Shown here piece by piece: positions 42,969-51,874 of a stretch of 64,000 nucleotides of DNA (its first letter is position 1; each line of letters starts with the position of its first letter). This DNA is from QGON01 sp963691905 (GTDB lineage: Bacteria; Pseudomonadota; Gammaproteobacteria; Chromatiales; Chromatiaceae). Location of the stretch: contig OY829894.1 in assembly GCA_963691905.1 (NCBI GenBank), positions 806,001-870,000 on the forward strand, given 5' to 3'. The notes under the pieces were generated by a model. It was not told the DNA's origin. It was given only the letters and a program-made list of their open reading frames with translations, and made no database searches. The position numbers and the translations under genes were made by a program.

Positions 42969-45275
42969 TTACTTTTTCGCTTCGACCTTTACGGCACCAT
43001 GCTCCTCAAGGAAGGTTTTGGCACGCAGACCCATGTCTGCAGTCTTGACCTGGTACTGCCAGTGCTGACCCGCCCAAAGCGTCGCATTCTGGTAGTCACC
43101 CTTGACGGCATAAGCCTCAGCCTTTTTCTTGGCTTCGTCTGCAAAACCGAGCTGATCGGTCGCATCCTCAACCAGCGCCACAACTTCCGGGAAGTCCTTG
43201 TAGTTATGACTGGTAATGAAGCCTACCACGGAGTTGATGATAGCCTGGGTGTCGACATTGGTCTTGACCTGCTTGTCGTAATCAGCCTTGGTGTACTTCT
43301 GACCTTCTTCCATCTTCGCGCCAGTTTTGGCCACATAGCCCTTGGGCTTGACCAGCAGGTAACCCTGCATCTCCAGATGGAGCGCGGAGCAGAACTCGGT
43401 GCAGTAGTAAGGATAGACACCCGCTTTATCAGCCACAAAGGTAGCGGATACGGTCTTGCCAGGCTCAATCGAGAGGTTGACGTTCTGGCTGTACATGGCG
43501 AAACCGTGGGTCTCGTCCTCAGCACGTTCCAGGTTGGTCAGATGGATCGAGACAGTCTCTCCCTCTTCGACCTCGATGATCTCAGGCGTGATATGAGAGC
43601 GGATCACCGTACCGTAGATATGCACTACACCGTCCTTGCGTACCACCTTTTCACGGCCGGCACGGGTCGCCCAGGGTGATTTCTTGTTGGTACGGCTGTC
43701 CCAACCAGACTTGTAGCGAACCGCAGGTTTCAGCTTGTCGGCCTTGATTGCCACAACATAGTGGGGTTCACCCAGCGGCAGCGGCATATCGTAGAGCAGC
43801 TGCATCTTGTCGCCACTGATATCGATCAACTGATGGTTCTGTGGATGCAGGGGACCGACAGGATTGAAGCGATCGATGGCCAGCTTGTTGAGGGAGACCA
43901 GATACTTGCCGTCAGGAGAGACGGAATCGCCTTCCATCGACATCAAGTGACCGATGTTGTAGTGGATGTGGAGTTGATCCAGCACCTTGCCCTTACAGTA
44001 GTCCCACTTGGTGACCATGGAGTCTACATAGATAGAGGTATAGACCACGCACTCTTTGGAATCATACTGGGTATGCAAAGGACCAAGGCCTACCTGCACC
44101 TGAGTATGCAGCGTGTCCTTCATGGAGATGATCGGGATACCATAGGGGTCATGGCTTTCGAACTTCTTGTTGTCGATTGCCTTTTTGATCTTGGCCCAGC
44201 TATAGACCCAGGCATGACTGTCGAGCTTACCAGAGACGATCAAGTGGGCACCGTCAGGGCTCACATCAACACCGTGAGGACTTTTTGGCTCAGGGATCAG
44301 ATAGAGCAGACCCTCTTTAACCGCCTGCTTCATGGTGATCTGGTAAGCGCCATTGACCTTGTGCACCTTACCGGCAGCAACCAGCTCTGCGGCCTTTTTC
44401 CAGTTGGTTACGTGCAGGAAGTCAGTATCTTTCTGGGAGCAGCCTGCCTCGAAGGGAGGACGGCCACGCTCAATGCCACCAACATAACGCTCAGAACAGA
44501 AGGAGTTGGTGAAACCCCAACCCATTGACGGTCCTTTACCTGCATCGGAAAGATCCTGACTATAGGGAGGCAGTTCAAAAGTGAAGGATTTATCGGGCTC
44601 GATCTTGCCCTTCTCCATATTGAACTTCCAGTAGGTCAGCGCACCACGATACTTTTCGTTGAACTCTTCCAGCGGTACATAGTCACCGCTGACCGGCGCC
44701 GCATACTGAGAAGCCTCCATCACGTATTCCGTATTCGGCGTAACGAAAGCACCACCGTGATCGGACTTCATAAAGGGGTTGACCACGATCTGTTTGGTTT
44801 CGAAGTCGTGCAGATCGATCACCGCAATACGGGGATTGGCCTTATCATTGATGAACAGGTATTTACCGTTGTATTCGCCTTCTGTCTCGGAGAAAGCTGG
44901 ATGATGGGTATCACCATAGTTGATCTGCTTGCCGTTGATCTTGCCCTGAGCCAGGATGGCTTTGGACTCATCATCGAAGCCGTAACCCTGCCAAGGCTCA
45001 GGCGTAAACACACCGATGTATTTCAGGATACGCATCGACGGGATGCCGTATACAATCACATGTCCACTCTGGCCACCTGAACTGAAGGCCAGATACTCAT
45101 CTCGTCCGCCGGTAGGCGTGTAGGTCTTTGCGGCAGCCATTAGATCTTTCTGTGTCAGGCCACGCGCCTTCATCACATCTTTGAGAGACTGCTGGGCGAA
45201 ACTGCTTGAAGCCGCTCCCAGCCCGATCCCAAGGCCCACAAGCGCCGTACATAACTGTTTGGTGCTTTTCTTCAT
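42969..45275 (-). CDS. nosZ: nitrous-oxide reductase NosZ, clade II (Sec-exported)
   Basis: Reduces N2O to N2 in the periplasm. 768 residues. The signal peptide MKKSTKQLCTALVGLGIGLG lacks twin arginines, and YGDTHHPAFSETEGEYNGKY is the clade II form of the CuZ ligand motif. Other CuZ His motifs are SDHGGAF, SPHGVDVSPDG, GLGPLHTQ and IGHLMSMEGDSVSPDG. The cupredoxin CuA site is C625, C629, H633 and M636 in YYCTEFCSALHLEMQGYL. A 120-residue helical, Lys/Asp-rich tail without CxxCH follows residue 648; Wolinella NosZ carries a cytochrome c domain there instead. GGAAGGGGAAT precedes the ATG and an FNR-type box lies about 99 bases upstream. Confidence 0.95.
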   Translation of the reverse strand: MKKSTKQLCTALVGLGIGLGAASSSFAQQSLKDVMKARGLTQKDLMAAAKTYTPTGGRDEYLAFSSGGQSGHVIVYGIPSMRILKYIGVFTPEPWQGYGFDDESKAILAQGKINGKQINYGDTHHPAFSETEGEYNGKYLFINDKANPRIAVIDLHDFETKQIVVNPFMKSDHGGAFVTPNTEYVMEASQYAAPVSGDYVPLEEFNEKYRGALTYWKFNMEKGKIEPDKSFTFELPPYSQDLSDAGKGPSMGWGFTNSFCSERYVGGIERGRPPFEAGCSQKDTDFLHVTNWKKAAELVAAGKVHKVNGAYQITMKQAVKEGLLYLIPEPKSPHGVDVSPDGAHLIVSGKLDSHAWVYSWAKIKKAIDNKKFESHDPYGIPIISMKDTLHTQVQVGLGPLHTQYDSKECVVYTSIYVDSMVTKWDYCKGKVLDQLHIHYNIGHLMSMEGDSVSPDGKYLVSLNKLAIDRFNPVGPLHPQNHQLIDISGDKMQLLYDMPLPLGEPHYVVAIKADKLKPAVRYKSGWDSRTNKKSPWATRAGREKVVRKDGVVHIYGTVIRSHITPEIIEVEEGETVSIHLTNLERAEDETHGFAMYSQNVNLSIEPGKTVSATFVADKAGVYPYYCTEFCSALHLEMQGYLLVKPKGYVAKTGAKMEEGQKYTKADYDKQVKTNVDTQAIINSVVGFITSHNYKDFPEVVALVEDATDQLGFADEAKKKAEAYAVKGDYQNATLWAGQHWQYQVKTADMGLRAKTFLEEHGAVKVEAKK

Positions 45276-45367
45276 TATTCCCCTTCCCCAAGTTTAGAGA
45301 CAGATTGTGCTGCGCATAATCACGAACACTCACACGAGAATAGTCTAAAAATGCGTCATATGACACA

Positions 45368-45381
45368 TTGATTTTGGTCAA
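45368..45381. promoter_or_regulatory. FNR/DNR-type box of the nosZ promoter
   Basis: TTGATTTTGGTCAA, 9 of 10 conserved positions. A TAGACT on the reverse strand lies where a -10 element would be if the box were centred at -41.5 (class II activation). Confidence 0.7.
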
Positions 45382-45431
45382 ATAACACAGATCAGATTTT
45401 TCTATGTCAGCACAAAGAGGAAGGGGGGCGT

Positions 45432-46865
45432 TTAGGGTAGGACCTCAAGCAACTCCTGAGCCAGCTGCTCAGCGGTAATGCCATAGACATACTTCTTTAT
45501 AAAACGGCCGTCAGGTTCCAATAGATAGAGGCTCGCGGAGTGATCCATCACATAGAGATCGGGATCCGCCAACCCCTCCTCCACCTTTTCGTATTTCACT
45601 TTGAACTGGGCGGCAACACGCTCAATCATCGACTTTGAACCAGTCACCCCGATCAACCGGGGATCAAAGTACTCTACATAGTTACGCATCACCTTAACGC
45701 TATCCCGCTCCGGATCGATGGTGATGAAATAGGGCTGTATCAACTTTGCCTTGTCACCCAGCTCATCCAAAGCCAGGGAGAGTACCTGCAGGGTTGTGGG
45801 ACAGACATCCGGACAGTAGGTGTAACCGAAATAGAGCAGTTGATAACCTCCCCGCATATCATCTTCAGTAAGCGTTCCACCAAGATGATCGGTCAGGATG
45901 AAACGCCCACCAATACCACCCTGATCGGGAATACCACCACTATCGGCTGTTATACGCGCCTGTTCCGCAGCGCCCATATCCGCGTTCAGGCAGCGCTTGA
46001 TGGTATCCGTATTGTGATCCATCAGTTTAAAATAGAGATCGGGGCCTGGCTTTAGATTGATACCCAGGCTATCGAGCCTGCCGATGTTGACTTCCTGTCC
46101 CTGAGTCAAAAGCCCTGCATGCTCCGCAGGCATGCCTGCTTCTATCAGCAGGCACACTGCCTCACCGTCCACGATGCGCTGCCGCACCTTGAACAGCGAA
46201 GACGCATCCCCAGGTTGCCCTGGAGAGATACCCACATGTTCGAGTACCGTCAGCGCATAGGCCTGTTCAAAATAGTGCAGGGTGTCGTAATACTGCACAC
46301 CCAATCCCGCCTTCAAGCCTCGATAACCGTACTCATACTCCCGGTCGAGGCGGGTGAGGCGCTGCATCAGCTTGCGTCTGTTTTGCTGGTAGATATGGGT
46401 TCGGAGCGGGTCTGCCTCCAGCAGAAAACGGGTAAGATCATCCAACAAAATGATGATATTCCGGTCATCGAGCCAGAAAAACGGATCACGTTTTGCATCA
46501 TCCCCCCGCGAGGGGAGAATCTTCATGCTGTTACTCGATAAAAGCTCGATTACCGCTACCCGGGATTCGAGCGCCGCTATTGATTCCGCCAGATGCTCCT
46601 CCAACTCCGGGCCGACCCAGATGACCAGATCTGCAGACTGCATAGCGCGCTTCTGCTGGACAGTTGGCTTGAATACAAGGGGACTCTGCTCCCCAGTCAC
46701 AAGTAGCTGCGGGCCTTTTGTGCCTTCCATAAGGCCAGCCACGATGGAGTGGATCGGCTTGATACTGACAACGACATCAAAACTGTCATCAGCAAGAACT
46801 ATCCGTCCAGAGAAAAGGAGACAGAGAACGGCACACAGAGAGAATAGATAACGCTTGAACCACAT
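45432..46865 (-). CDS. fusion of a TroA/ZnuA-like substrate-binding domain and a SCO1/SenC copper chaperone domain
   Basis: 477 residues from ATG 46865. Signal peptide 1-25, TroA-like domain about 28-290, SCO domain about 318-477. The TroA half follows the family (VVVSIKPIHSIVAGLMEG, LVIWVGPELE, VNIGRLDSLGINLKPG). But the three zinc-ligand histidines are replaced: L63 in GEQSPLVFKP, F129 in RDPFFWLDD and Y193 in VQYYDTLHYFE. The SCO half keeps C351 and C355 (YTYCPDVCP) and H442 (MDHSASLYLLEPDG). SCO proteins insert copper into CuA centres, which suits its place just upstream of nosZ, whose CuA it could load. The TroA part may have changed ligand or become a docking module. It follows a 113-residue gene by ten bases. 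Confidence 0.88.
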   Translation of the reverse strand: MWFKRYLFSLCAVLCLLFSGRIVLADDSFDVVVSIKPIHSIVAGLMEGTKGPQLLVTGEQSPLVFKPTVQQKRAMQSADLVIWVGPELEEHLAESIAALESRVAVIELLSSNSMKILPSRGDDAKRDPFFWLDDRNIIILLDDLTRFLLEADPLRTHIYQQNRRKLMQRLTRLDREYEYGYRGLKAGLGVQYYDTLHYFEQAYALTVLEHVGISPGQPGDASSLFKVRQRIVDGEAVCLLIEAGMPAEHAGLLTQGQEVNIGRLDSLGINLKPGPDLYFKLMDHNTDTIKRCLNADMGAAEQARITADSGGIPDQGGIGGRFILTDHLGGTLTEDDMRGGYQLLYFGYTYCPDVCPTTLQVLSLALDELGDKAKLIQPYFITIDPERDSVKVMRNYVEYFDPRLIGVTGSKSMIERVAAQFKVKYEKVEEGLADPDLYVMDHSASLYLLEPDGRFIKKYVYGITAEQLAQELLEVLP

Positions 46866-46875
46866 AATAATCGGC

Positions 46876-47217
46876 TTAGGGTTTGCTAAAGACAGTTTCA
46901 AGTTGCTGCACAGCCGCATCGACCTGCTTTTTGAATGTCGACACACTCGGGCAGGTGGCCTGTGCCGCCATAAAACTCATGAAGGAGGTATTGGTTTCAA
47001 TATCGAACAACTCACCTAGCTGCCTGCGTTTTGGAAGCGTCATCACCAGCACTCTTTTCATGTGCTGGGTCTGCTCCAGAAAACGGCAATGCAGGGCCAC
47101 GCCGTTTAACTCTCCCAGACGCTTGATCGCTGCGAACTGCTGATCTGTCGCTGCAACAGCCGTACCCTGAAATAACAGGGTCAATAGCAGAACGACTGGA
47201 ATCGGGTTGAATTTCAT
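46876..47217 (-). CDS. small secreted protein of unknown function upstream of the TroA-SCO gene
   Basis: 113 residues with a signal peptide (MKFNPIPVVLLLTLLFQGTA, cleavage near AVAA). The mature part is helical with two cysteines, VALHCRFLEQTQHMKR and AAQATCPSVSTF, likely a disulfide. HMKRVLVMTLPKRRQLGELF is basic. Not recognised as a family. Ten bases separate it from the TroA-SCO gene, so the two form an operon, possibly concerned with metal loading of NosZ. Confidence 0.7.
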   Translation of the reverse strand: MKFNPIPVVLLLTLLFQGTAVAATDQQFAAIKRLGELNGVALHCRFLEQTQHMKRVLVMTLPKRRQLGELFDIETNTSFMSFMAAQATCPSVSTFKKQVDAAVQQLETVFSKP

Positions 47218-47271
47218 ACAGACACTCTTACAGTAAGCGCGGCATTTTAGGGCCGACTGACCTTTCTGTCA

Positions 47272-47285
47272 CTGTTTTAGATCAA
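47272..47285. promoter_or_regulatory. weak FNR/DNR-like box
   Basis: CTGTTTTAGATCAA keeps 8 of 10 conserved positions (right half perfect), centred about 61 bases before the 113-residue gene. Supported mainly by the three better boxes nearby. Confidence 0.4.
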
Positions 47286-47360
47286 ATGGGTGAGATTAGA
47301 AAGTGTTCAGGGAGTAGATCTGATCAAGAAAAGTGGATCACCGGTGGGGGGATTTAACAA

Positions 47361-47398
47361 GTGTAGGTCGGGTTAGCGTAGCGTAACCCGACCTACAC
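47361..47398. repeat. perfect palindromic REP, GTGTAGGTCGGG...CCCGACCTACAC
   Basis: A 15-base perfect stem around GCGTAGCG, between the leftward ppdK end and the 113-residue gene. The word GTAGGTCGGGTTAGCG is a common gammaproteobacterial REP; a second copy is at 60817. Lies 38 bases after the ppdK stop and may also end its transcript. Confidence 0.75.
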
Positions 47399-47435
47399 AA
47401 AAGTTTGAGCAACACCCCTCTGAGAGAGGGGGACT

Positions 47436-50204
47436 CTATTTACGATTCAGCAGACTGGCATGAGCAGCGGCCAGCCTTGCCACCGGCACCCGCGGCGCAG
47501 AACAGGAGACATAGTTCAGTCCCGCCTTATGACAAAAGGCGATGGAGGCAGGATGCCCACCGTGCTCACCGCAAATACCGACACTCAGATCAGGCTTCTT
47601 TTCGCGGCCCCACTTCACCGCCAGATCCATCAGCTTGCCCACACCTTTTTCGTCCAGCACCTCGAAAGGATTGTCCTGGAGAATACCGATCTGGTTGTAC
47701 ATGGGCAGGAACTTGTTTTCAGCATCCTCGCGAGAGAATGAGAAGGTGGCCTGGGTCAGATCATTGGTGCCAAAGGAGAAAAAATCCACCTCTTCCGCCA
47801 AGGTATCAGCCCGCATGCAGGCACGCACCACCTCGATCATGGTGCCAAAGCGGAAGTTGAGCTTGCGTCCAAATTCCGCCTCAACTTCACCGCGAATCCG
47901 GTCAACCGTCTCCTTGACCTTTTTCAGCTCTTCAGCGGTACAGACCTGGGGCACCATGATCTGAGGATGCACCTCCAGATCCTTGGCGGCGCACTCGGCG
48001 GCAGCCTCCAGGATTGCCCGAATCTGCATCGAATAGATCTCAGGAAAGGTAATTCCCAGCCGTACGCCGCGATGCCCCAGCATCGGGTTGGTTTCGGTCA
48101 GAGCCCGTACCTTTTTCAGCATGGTCTCCTTCTTTTTCAGCGTCTTTTCCACCATGTCGATGTCCACGATCTGGCGCATCGAAGCCGCTTCCTGCTTTGC
48201 CTGATCAGGATCGTGCAGCAGGATCATGCTGCTGGCCAACACCTCCATGCCGCGCACCGAATTGCGCAGATGGCGCAGCTGCTCCAGATCCGCCAGCAAC
48301 TGCTGCTCGGATGGCAGAAACTCGTGGATCGGCGGATCAAGCAGACGAATGGTGACCGGAAACGGCGACATAACTTCAAATATCGCCTTAAAGTCCGCGC
48401 GCTGCATCGGCAACAGCTTATCCAGCGCCGCCTCACGCTGTTCATCGGTCTCCGACACGATCATTTCGATGACTACCGGCAGACGGTCGACATCATTGAA
48501 CATGCGTTCGGTACGGCAGAGACCTATACCCTTGGCGCCATACTTGAGCGCTCGCGTGGCATCCGGTCCAGTATCGGCATTGGCCACCACCCGTAGGTAA
48601 GCCTCATCATCAGCCCAGCGCAGCAACCGGTTCAGCTCCTCGGTGAAGTCCGGCTCCACCATCGATATCTCACCCAAATAGACATTGCCGCTACTGCCGT
48701 CGATGGTGACCACATCGCCTTCCCGGATCACCAAACCGCCGATGTGTGCCTCACGGCGCTGCACATCCACAGAGATACCCTCCGCGCCCGCCACACAGGG
48801 TTTGCCCATACCGCGGGCAACCACGGCTGCGTGAGAGGTCTTGCCGCCGCGGCTGGTGAGGATACCTTCCGAGGCAAAAAAGCCATGAATGTCTTCCGGT
48901 TTGGTCTCCTCGCGCATCAGGATCACTTTCTGCCCCTGATCCTTGCCGAAGATCTCCGCCCGATCCGCATCGAAAACGACCCGGCCACTGGCCGCGCCCG
49001 GCGATGCTGGCAGGCCCTGGGCCACAGCTTCCGCTCTGGCATCAGGATCGAGGCGGGGGTAGAGCATCTGCTCAAGAAGGGCGGGATCGATGCGCAACAG
49101 AGCCTGCTCCTTGCCGATCAGCCCCTCCTCCATCATCTCCACGGAGGTACGCACCATGGCAATTGCGTTCATCTTGCCGTTGCGGGTCTGCAAACAGAAG
49201 AGGACACCGCGCTCGATGGTGAACTCGAAATCCTGTATCTCCTTATAATGGGTCTCCAGTTTGTCACGCAGTTCCGCCAGCTGCCGCGCCATCTCAGGCA
49301 TCTCTTCATTGAGATGATCAATGGGTTTGGGTGTACGAATACCTGCCACCACATCCTCGCCCTGGGCGTTGACCAGATACTCGCCATACAGCTTGTTCTC
49401 GCCGGTACCCGGATTTCGGGTGAAGCCAACGCCGGTGGCGGAGTCGTCACCCCGATTACCGAAGACCATGGTGCAGACGTTGACAGCAGTGCCATTGGCC
49501 ATATCAGGTGTGATATTGAATTCGCGGCGGTAATCCACCGCCCGCTTGCCGTCCCAGGAGCCGAATACCGCTTTGATGGCAATCTCCAGCTGATCAAAAG
49601 GGTCTTCCGGAAAGGGTCGTCCGGTATGATTTTCAAAGACAGTCAGGAAACGCTCGCTGATCTCTTTCAGGTCATCTCCAGAGAGTCCCACATCCTCAGT
49701 GACATGCGCCTTCTGTTTCACCTGCTCAAACTCCACATCGAAGAGTTCGTCAGGTACATTGAGGGCGACTTTACCGAAGAGCTGAATGAAGCGGCGATAG
49801 GCGTCATAGCCAAATCGGGCATCACCGGTCTGTTCGATCTCGCCCTGCAGGGTCTCGGAGTTGAGTCCCAGGTTGAGGATGGTGTCCATCATGCCCGGCA
49901 TCGACATCGCAGAACCGGAGCGGACAGAGACCAACAGCGGGTTCCTGGCATCACCGAAACCCTTGCCGGTGGCCGCCTCGACCCGTTTCATGTGTTCTCT
50001 TACATCGTCCATCAGGCCGTCCGGCAACTGCCGATTTTCATTGGCGAGATAGTCGAGACAGGCCTCGGTGGAGATGACGAAGCCGGGTGGCACATTGAGA
50101 CCGAACTGGGTCATCTCACACAGATTCGCACCTTTGCCGCCCAACAGTTGTTTGTTTTTGCCATCGCCTTCTTCAAAAGAGAAAACCTGTCTTTTTCCAC
50201 TCAT
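47436..50204 (-). CDS. ppdK: pyruvate, phosphate dikinase
   Basis: Interconverts pyruvate, ATP and phosphate with PEP, AMP and PPi; in PPi-using bacteria it can run glycolytically. 922 residues with all three domains. The ATP-grasp part includes LGGKGANLCEMTQFGLNVPP and MFGNRGDDSATGVGFTRNP, the phosphohistidine swivel TSRGGKTSHAAVVARGMGKP, and the PEP/pyruvate barrel GICGEHGGHPASIAF then SCSAPRVPVARLAAAHA. It differs from PEP synthase by length and the GGKTSHAAVVAR context. Stands alone, starting about 230 bases from the response regulator gene. Confidence 0.96.
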   Translation of the reverse strand: MSGKRQVFSFEEGDGKNKQLLGGKGANLCEMTQFGLNVPPGFVISTEACLDYLANENRQLPDGLMDDVREHMKRVEAATGKGFGDARNPLLVSVRSGSAMSMPGMMDTILNLGLNSETLQGEIEQTGDARFGYDAYRRFIQLFGKVALNVPDELFDVEFEQVKQKAHVTEDVGLSGDDLKEISERFLTVFENHTGRPFPEDPFDQLEIAIKAVFGSWDGKRAVDYRREFNITPDMANGTAVNVCTMVFGNRGDDSATGVGFTRNPGTGENKLYGEYLVNAQGEDVVAGIRTPKPIDHLNEEMPEMARQLAELRDKLETHYKEIQDFEFTIERGVLFCLQTRNGKMNAIAMVRTSVEMMEEGLIGKEQALLRIDPALLEQMLYPRLDPDARAEAVAQGLPASPGAASGRVVFDADRAEIFGKDQGQKVILMREETKPEDIHGFFASEGILTSRGGKTSHAAVVARGMGKPCVAGAEGISVDVQRREAHIGGLVIREGDVVTIDGSSGNVYLGEISMVEPDFTEELNRLLRWADDEAYLRVVANADTGPDATRALKYGAKGIGLCRTERMFNDVDRLPVVIEMIVSETDEQREAALDKLLPMQRADFKAIFEVMSPFPVTIRLLDPPIHEFLPSEQQLLADLEQLRHLRNSVRGMEVLASSMILLHDPDQAKQEAASMRQIVDIDMVEKTLKKKETMLKKVRALTETNPMLGHRGVRLGITFPEIYSMQIRAILEAAAECAAKDLEVHPQIMVPQVCTAEELKKVKETVDRIRGEVEAEFGRKLNFRFGTMIEVVRACMRADTLAEEVDFFSFGTNDLTQATFSFSREDAENKFLPMYNQIGILQDNPFEVLDEKGVGKLMDLAVKWGREKKPDLSVGICGEHGGHPASIAFCHKAGLNYVSCSAPRVPVARLAAAHASLLNRK

Positions 50205-50432
50205 TTACTTCCTTCCTTTGTCGGGAGGCGGAACCTGCTCCACCCCACTAAAATCATCTCCCTATAATAGCCTGTTTTTGTTGCCGAACCATTACCGAAT
50301 TTACCCGGAACACAGCGGGATGACCCTATTATCGGGTCATGGTCATGGCGATTTATTCGTAAGAGGGACTGAATACAGATTCAGCAATGAAGAGTAGACT
50401 TTTATCCGGTTTTTGTAGCGGATTTTCAGCGT

Positions 50433-51653
50433 TTAGAAGAGCTCAATATCCCCTTCATAATTTTTCTTGTCTGCATCGCTATCCACTGCCTGGCTCGTGG
50501 CAAACGCCTCCACGATATGCTCCTGGTTCTGCATAACCCCTTTAATACTCGCCAGCACATTTGACAGCGTATAGTAAATGGTCTCACCTGAGTCGATACG
50601 TTCCATCGCATCATCGATCGCAGTATCGATTCGCGTCAGTAGGTAATCCTCCTGATCTTCCTCCAGACCCATGCGCAACAGATCGTAGTTAATCAGCTCC
50701 GCCATCTCCCGCAGCAGTCCACCACTCTCTTCCTGCTTATTCAGCATACCCCGGGCAAGATAATAGAGCTTTGTCCGGATCTGGCCAAAGGCTCTCAACA
50801 GATCGCGGCTCTGCCCCAACAAAGCCAATTCGACACTAATGGTGCTGATTTTCGCATTCGCCGCAGAAAGCATTACCGGCAGGAGATCCTTGATTTGACC
50901 ATAACGTTCAGGATCATCGAGCGGCATGTTTTTTACCAACAGACTGAGCGTGGGGTAGTTGACGATGGTATTGGCTCCAAAATCAAAGAAACGCATCTCC
51001 TTATCGGCCATCTCTATCAGTTCCTTTTCCAACGGACTGATGCTGCCCTCCGATGAAAACCAAAGAGACGTGTCTTCATCCATGATCATCAGGCAACACT
51101 CCAGTTGCAGATGGCGCATGACTCCGAAAAGCTCATCTGCCAGCTCCTCGTAGGTTTTGTGAGCGTAACTCTTCTCCACAAACTGCACAGCCATGCCCAG
51201 CTCACTTGTCCCGGTCATCGCGATAAAGGCGGTTTTCTGCGCCAGCTCGTATTGCGCCTGCAACTCCTGCTGCTCTTCCCTGTATTTGATCAGCACCCTG
51301 ATGCGGGCGATCAGGTTTTCCGGCTCAAAAGGCTTTACCAGATAGTCGTCCCCCCCCATTTCGTAGCCCAGCATCCTTTCCCGCAGGGAACTATGGGAGG
51401 AGAGGAAGATAACCGGAACATCTTTGGTTGCTTCTGTATGGCGCAGACGATCGCAGACCTCATAACCATTGAGGCCGGGCATCTCCACATCGAGAAGGAC
51501 GATATCGGGAATATGACGCTGGGCTTCAGCAAGCCCCTCCTCGCCACTTTCGGCGAATCTCGGCACCATACCTGCCGCCTCAAGGCTGCGGCCAATAATT
51601 TTTCGACTTATCTTGTCGTCATCTATCGCAAGTATGTCTATAGAAGCGTCCAT
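50433..51653 (-). CDS. response regulator with uncharacterised helical output region
   Basis: 406 residues. An N-terminal receiver domain (about 5-125) has the acidic pocket AIDDDK, phosphoacceptor D55 in VLLDVEMPGLNGYEV, switch Ser in VIFLSSHS and the conserved Lys in DYLVKPFEPENL. A coiled coil (YREEQQELQAQYELAQ) leads to about 270 residues without an HTH, GGDEF, EAL or HD-GYP motif; this region contains a possible sensor-like part (LECCLMIMDEDTSLWFSSEG) and long helices. No histidine kinase is adjacent. Probably signals by protein contact. Confidence 0.85.
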   Translation of the reverse strand: MDASIDILAIDDDKISRKIIGRSLEAAGMVPRFAESGEEGLAEAQRHIPDIVLLDVEMPGLNGYEVCDRLRHTEATKDVPVIFLSSHSSLRERMLGYEMGGDDYLVKPFEPENLIARIRVLIKYREEQQELQAQYELAQKTAFIAMTGTSELGMAVQFVEKSYAHKTYEELADELFGVMRHLQLECCLMIMDEDTSLWFSSEGSISPLEKELIEMADKEMRFFDFGANTIVNYPTLSLLVKNMPLDDPERYGQIKDLLPVMLSAANAKISTISVELALLGQSRDLLRAFGQIRTKLYYLARGMLNKQEESGGLLREMAELINYDLLRMGLEEDQEDYLLTRIDTAIDDAMERIDSGETIYYTLSNVLASIKGVMQNQEHIVEAFATSQAVDSDADKKNYEGDIELF

Positions 51654-51874
51654 TTCTCACAAATACACATCAGTAAATTCCATCCGATGGCTCCCGTTCC
51701 GACACACCCATCTCCGAAACCGAGCCGTTCCATACCTGTCTAGCGGCCACGAGAGCGATAACTGAAGACAGATTCCCATCACAGTTGTGCGTAATCGGCA
51801 AAAAACCGTCCTCCACCTTATCCGGCCCATCCGGTTATACTAGGCGCCTTTTGCGACCAACCATCACGAAACCC

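Noticed and set aside
43761..44528. 255-codon plus-strand frame
   Set aside because: Antisense shadow of nosZ, without its own ribosome binding site or recognisable domain.
48744..50267. 507-codon open frame on the plus strand
   Set aside because: It lies wholly antisense to ppdK, whose domains and catalytic motifs are complete; the antisense translation shows no family features.
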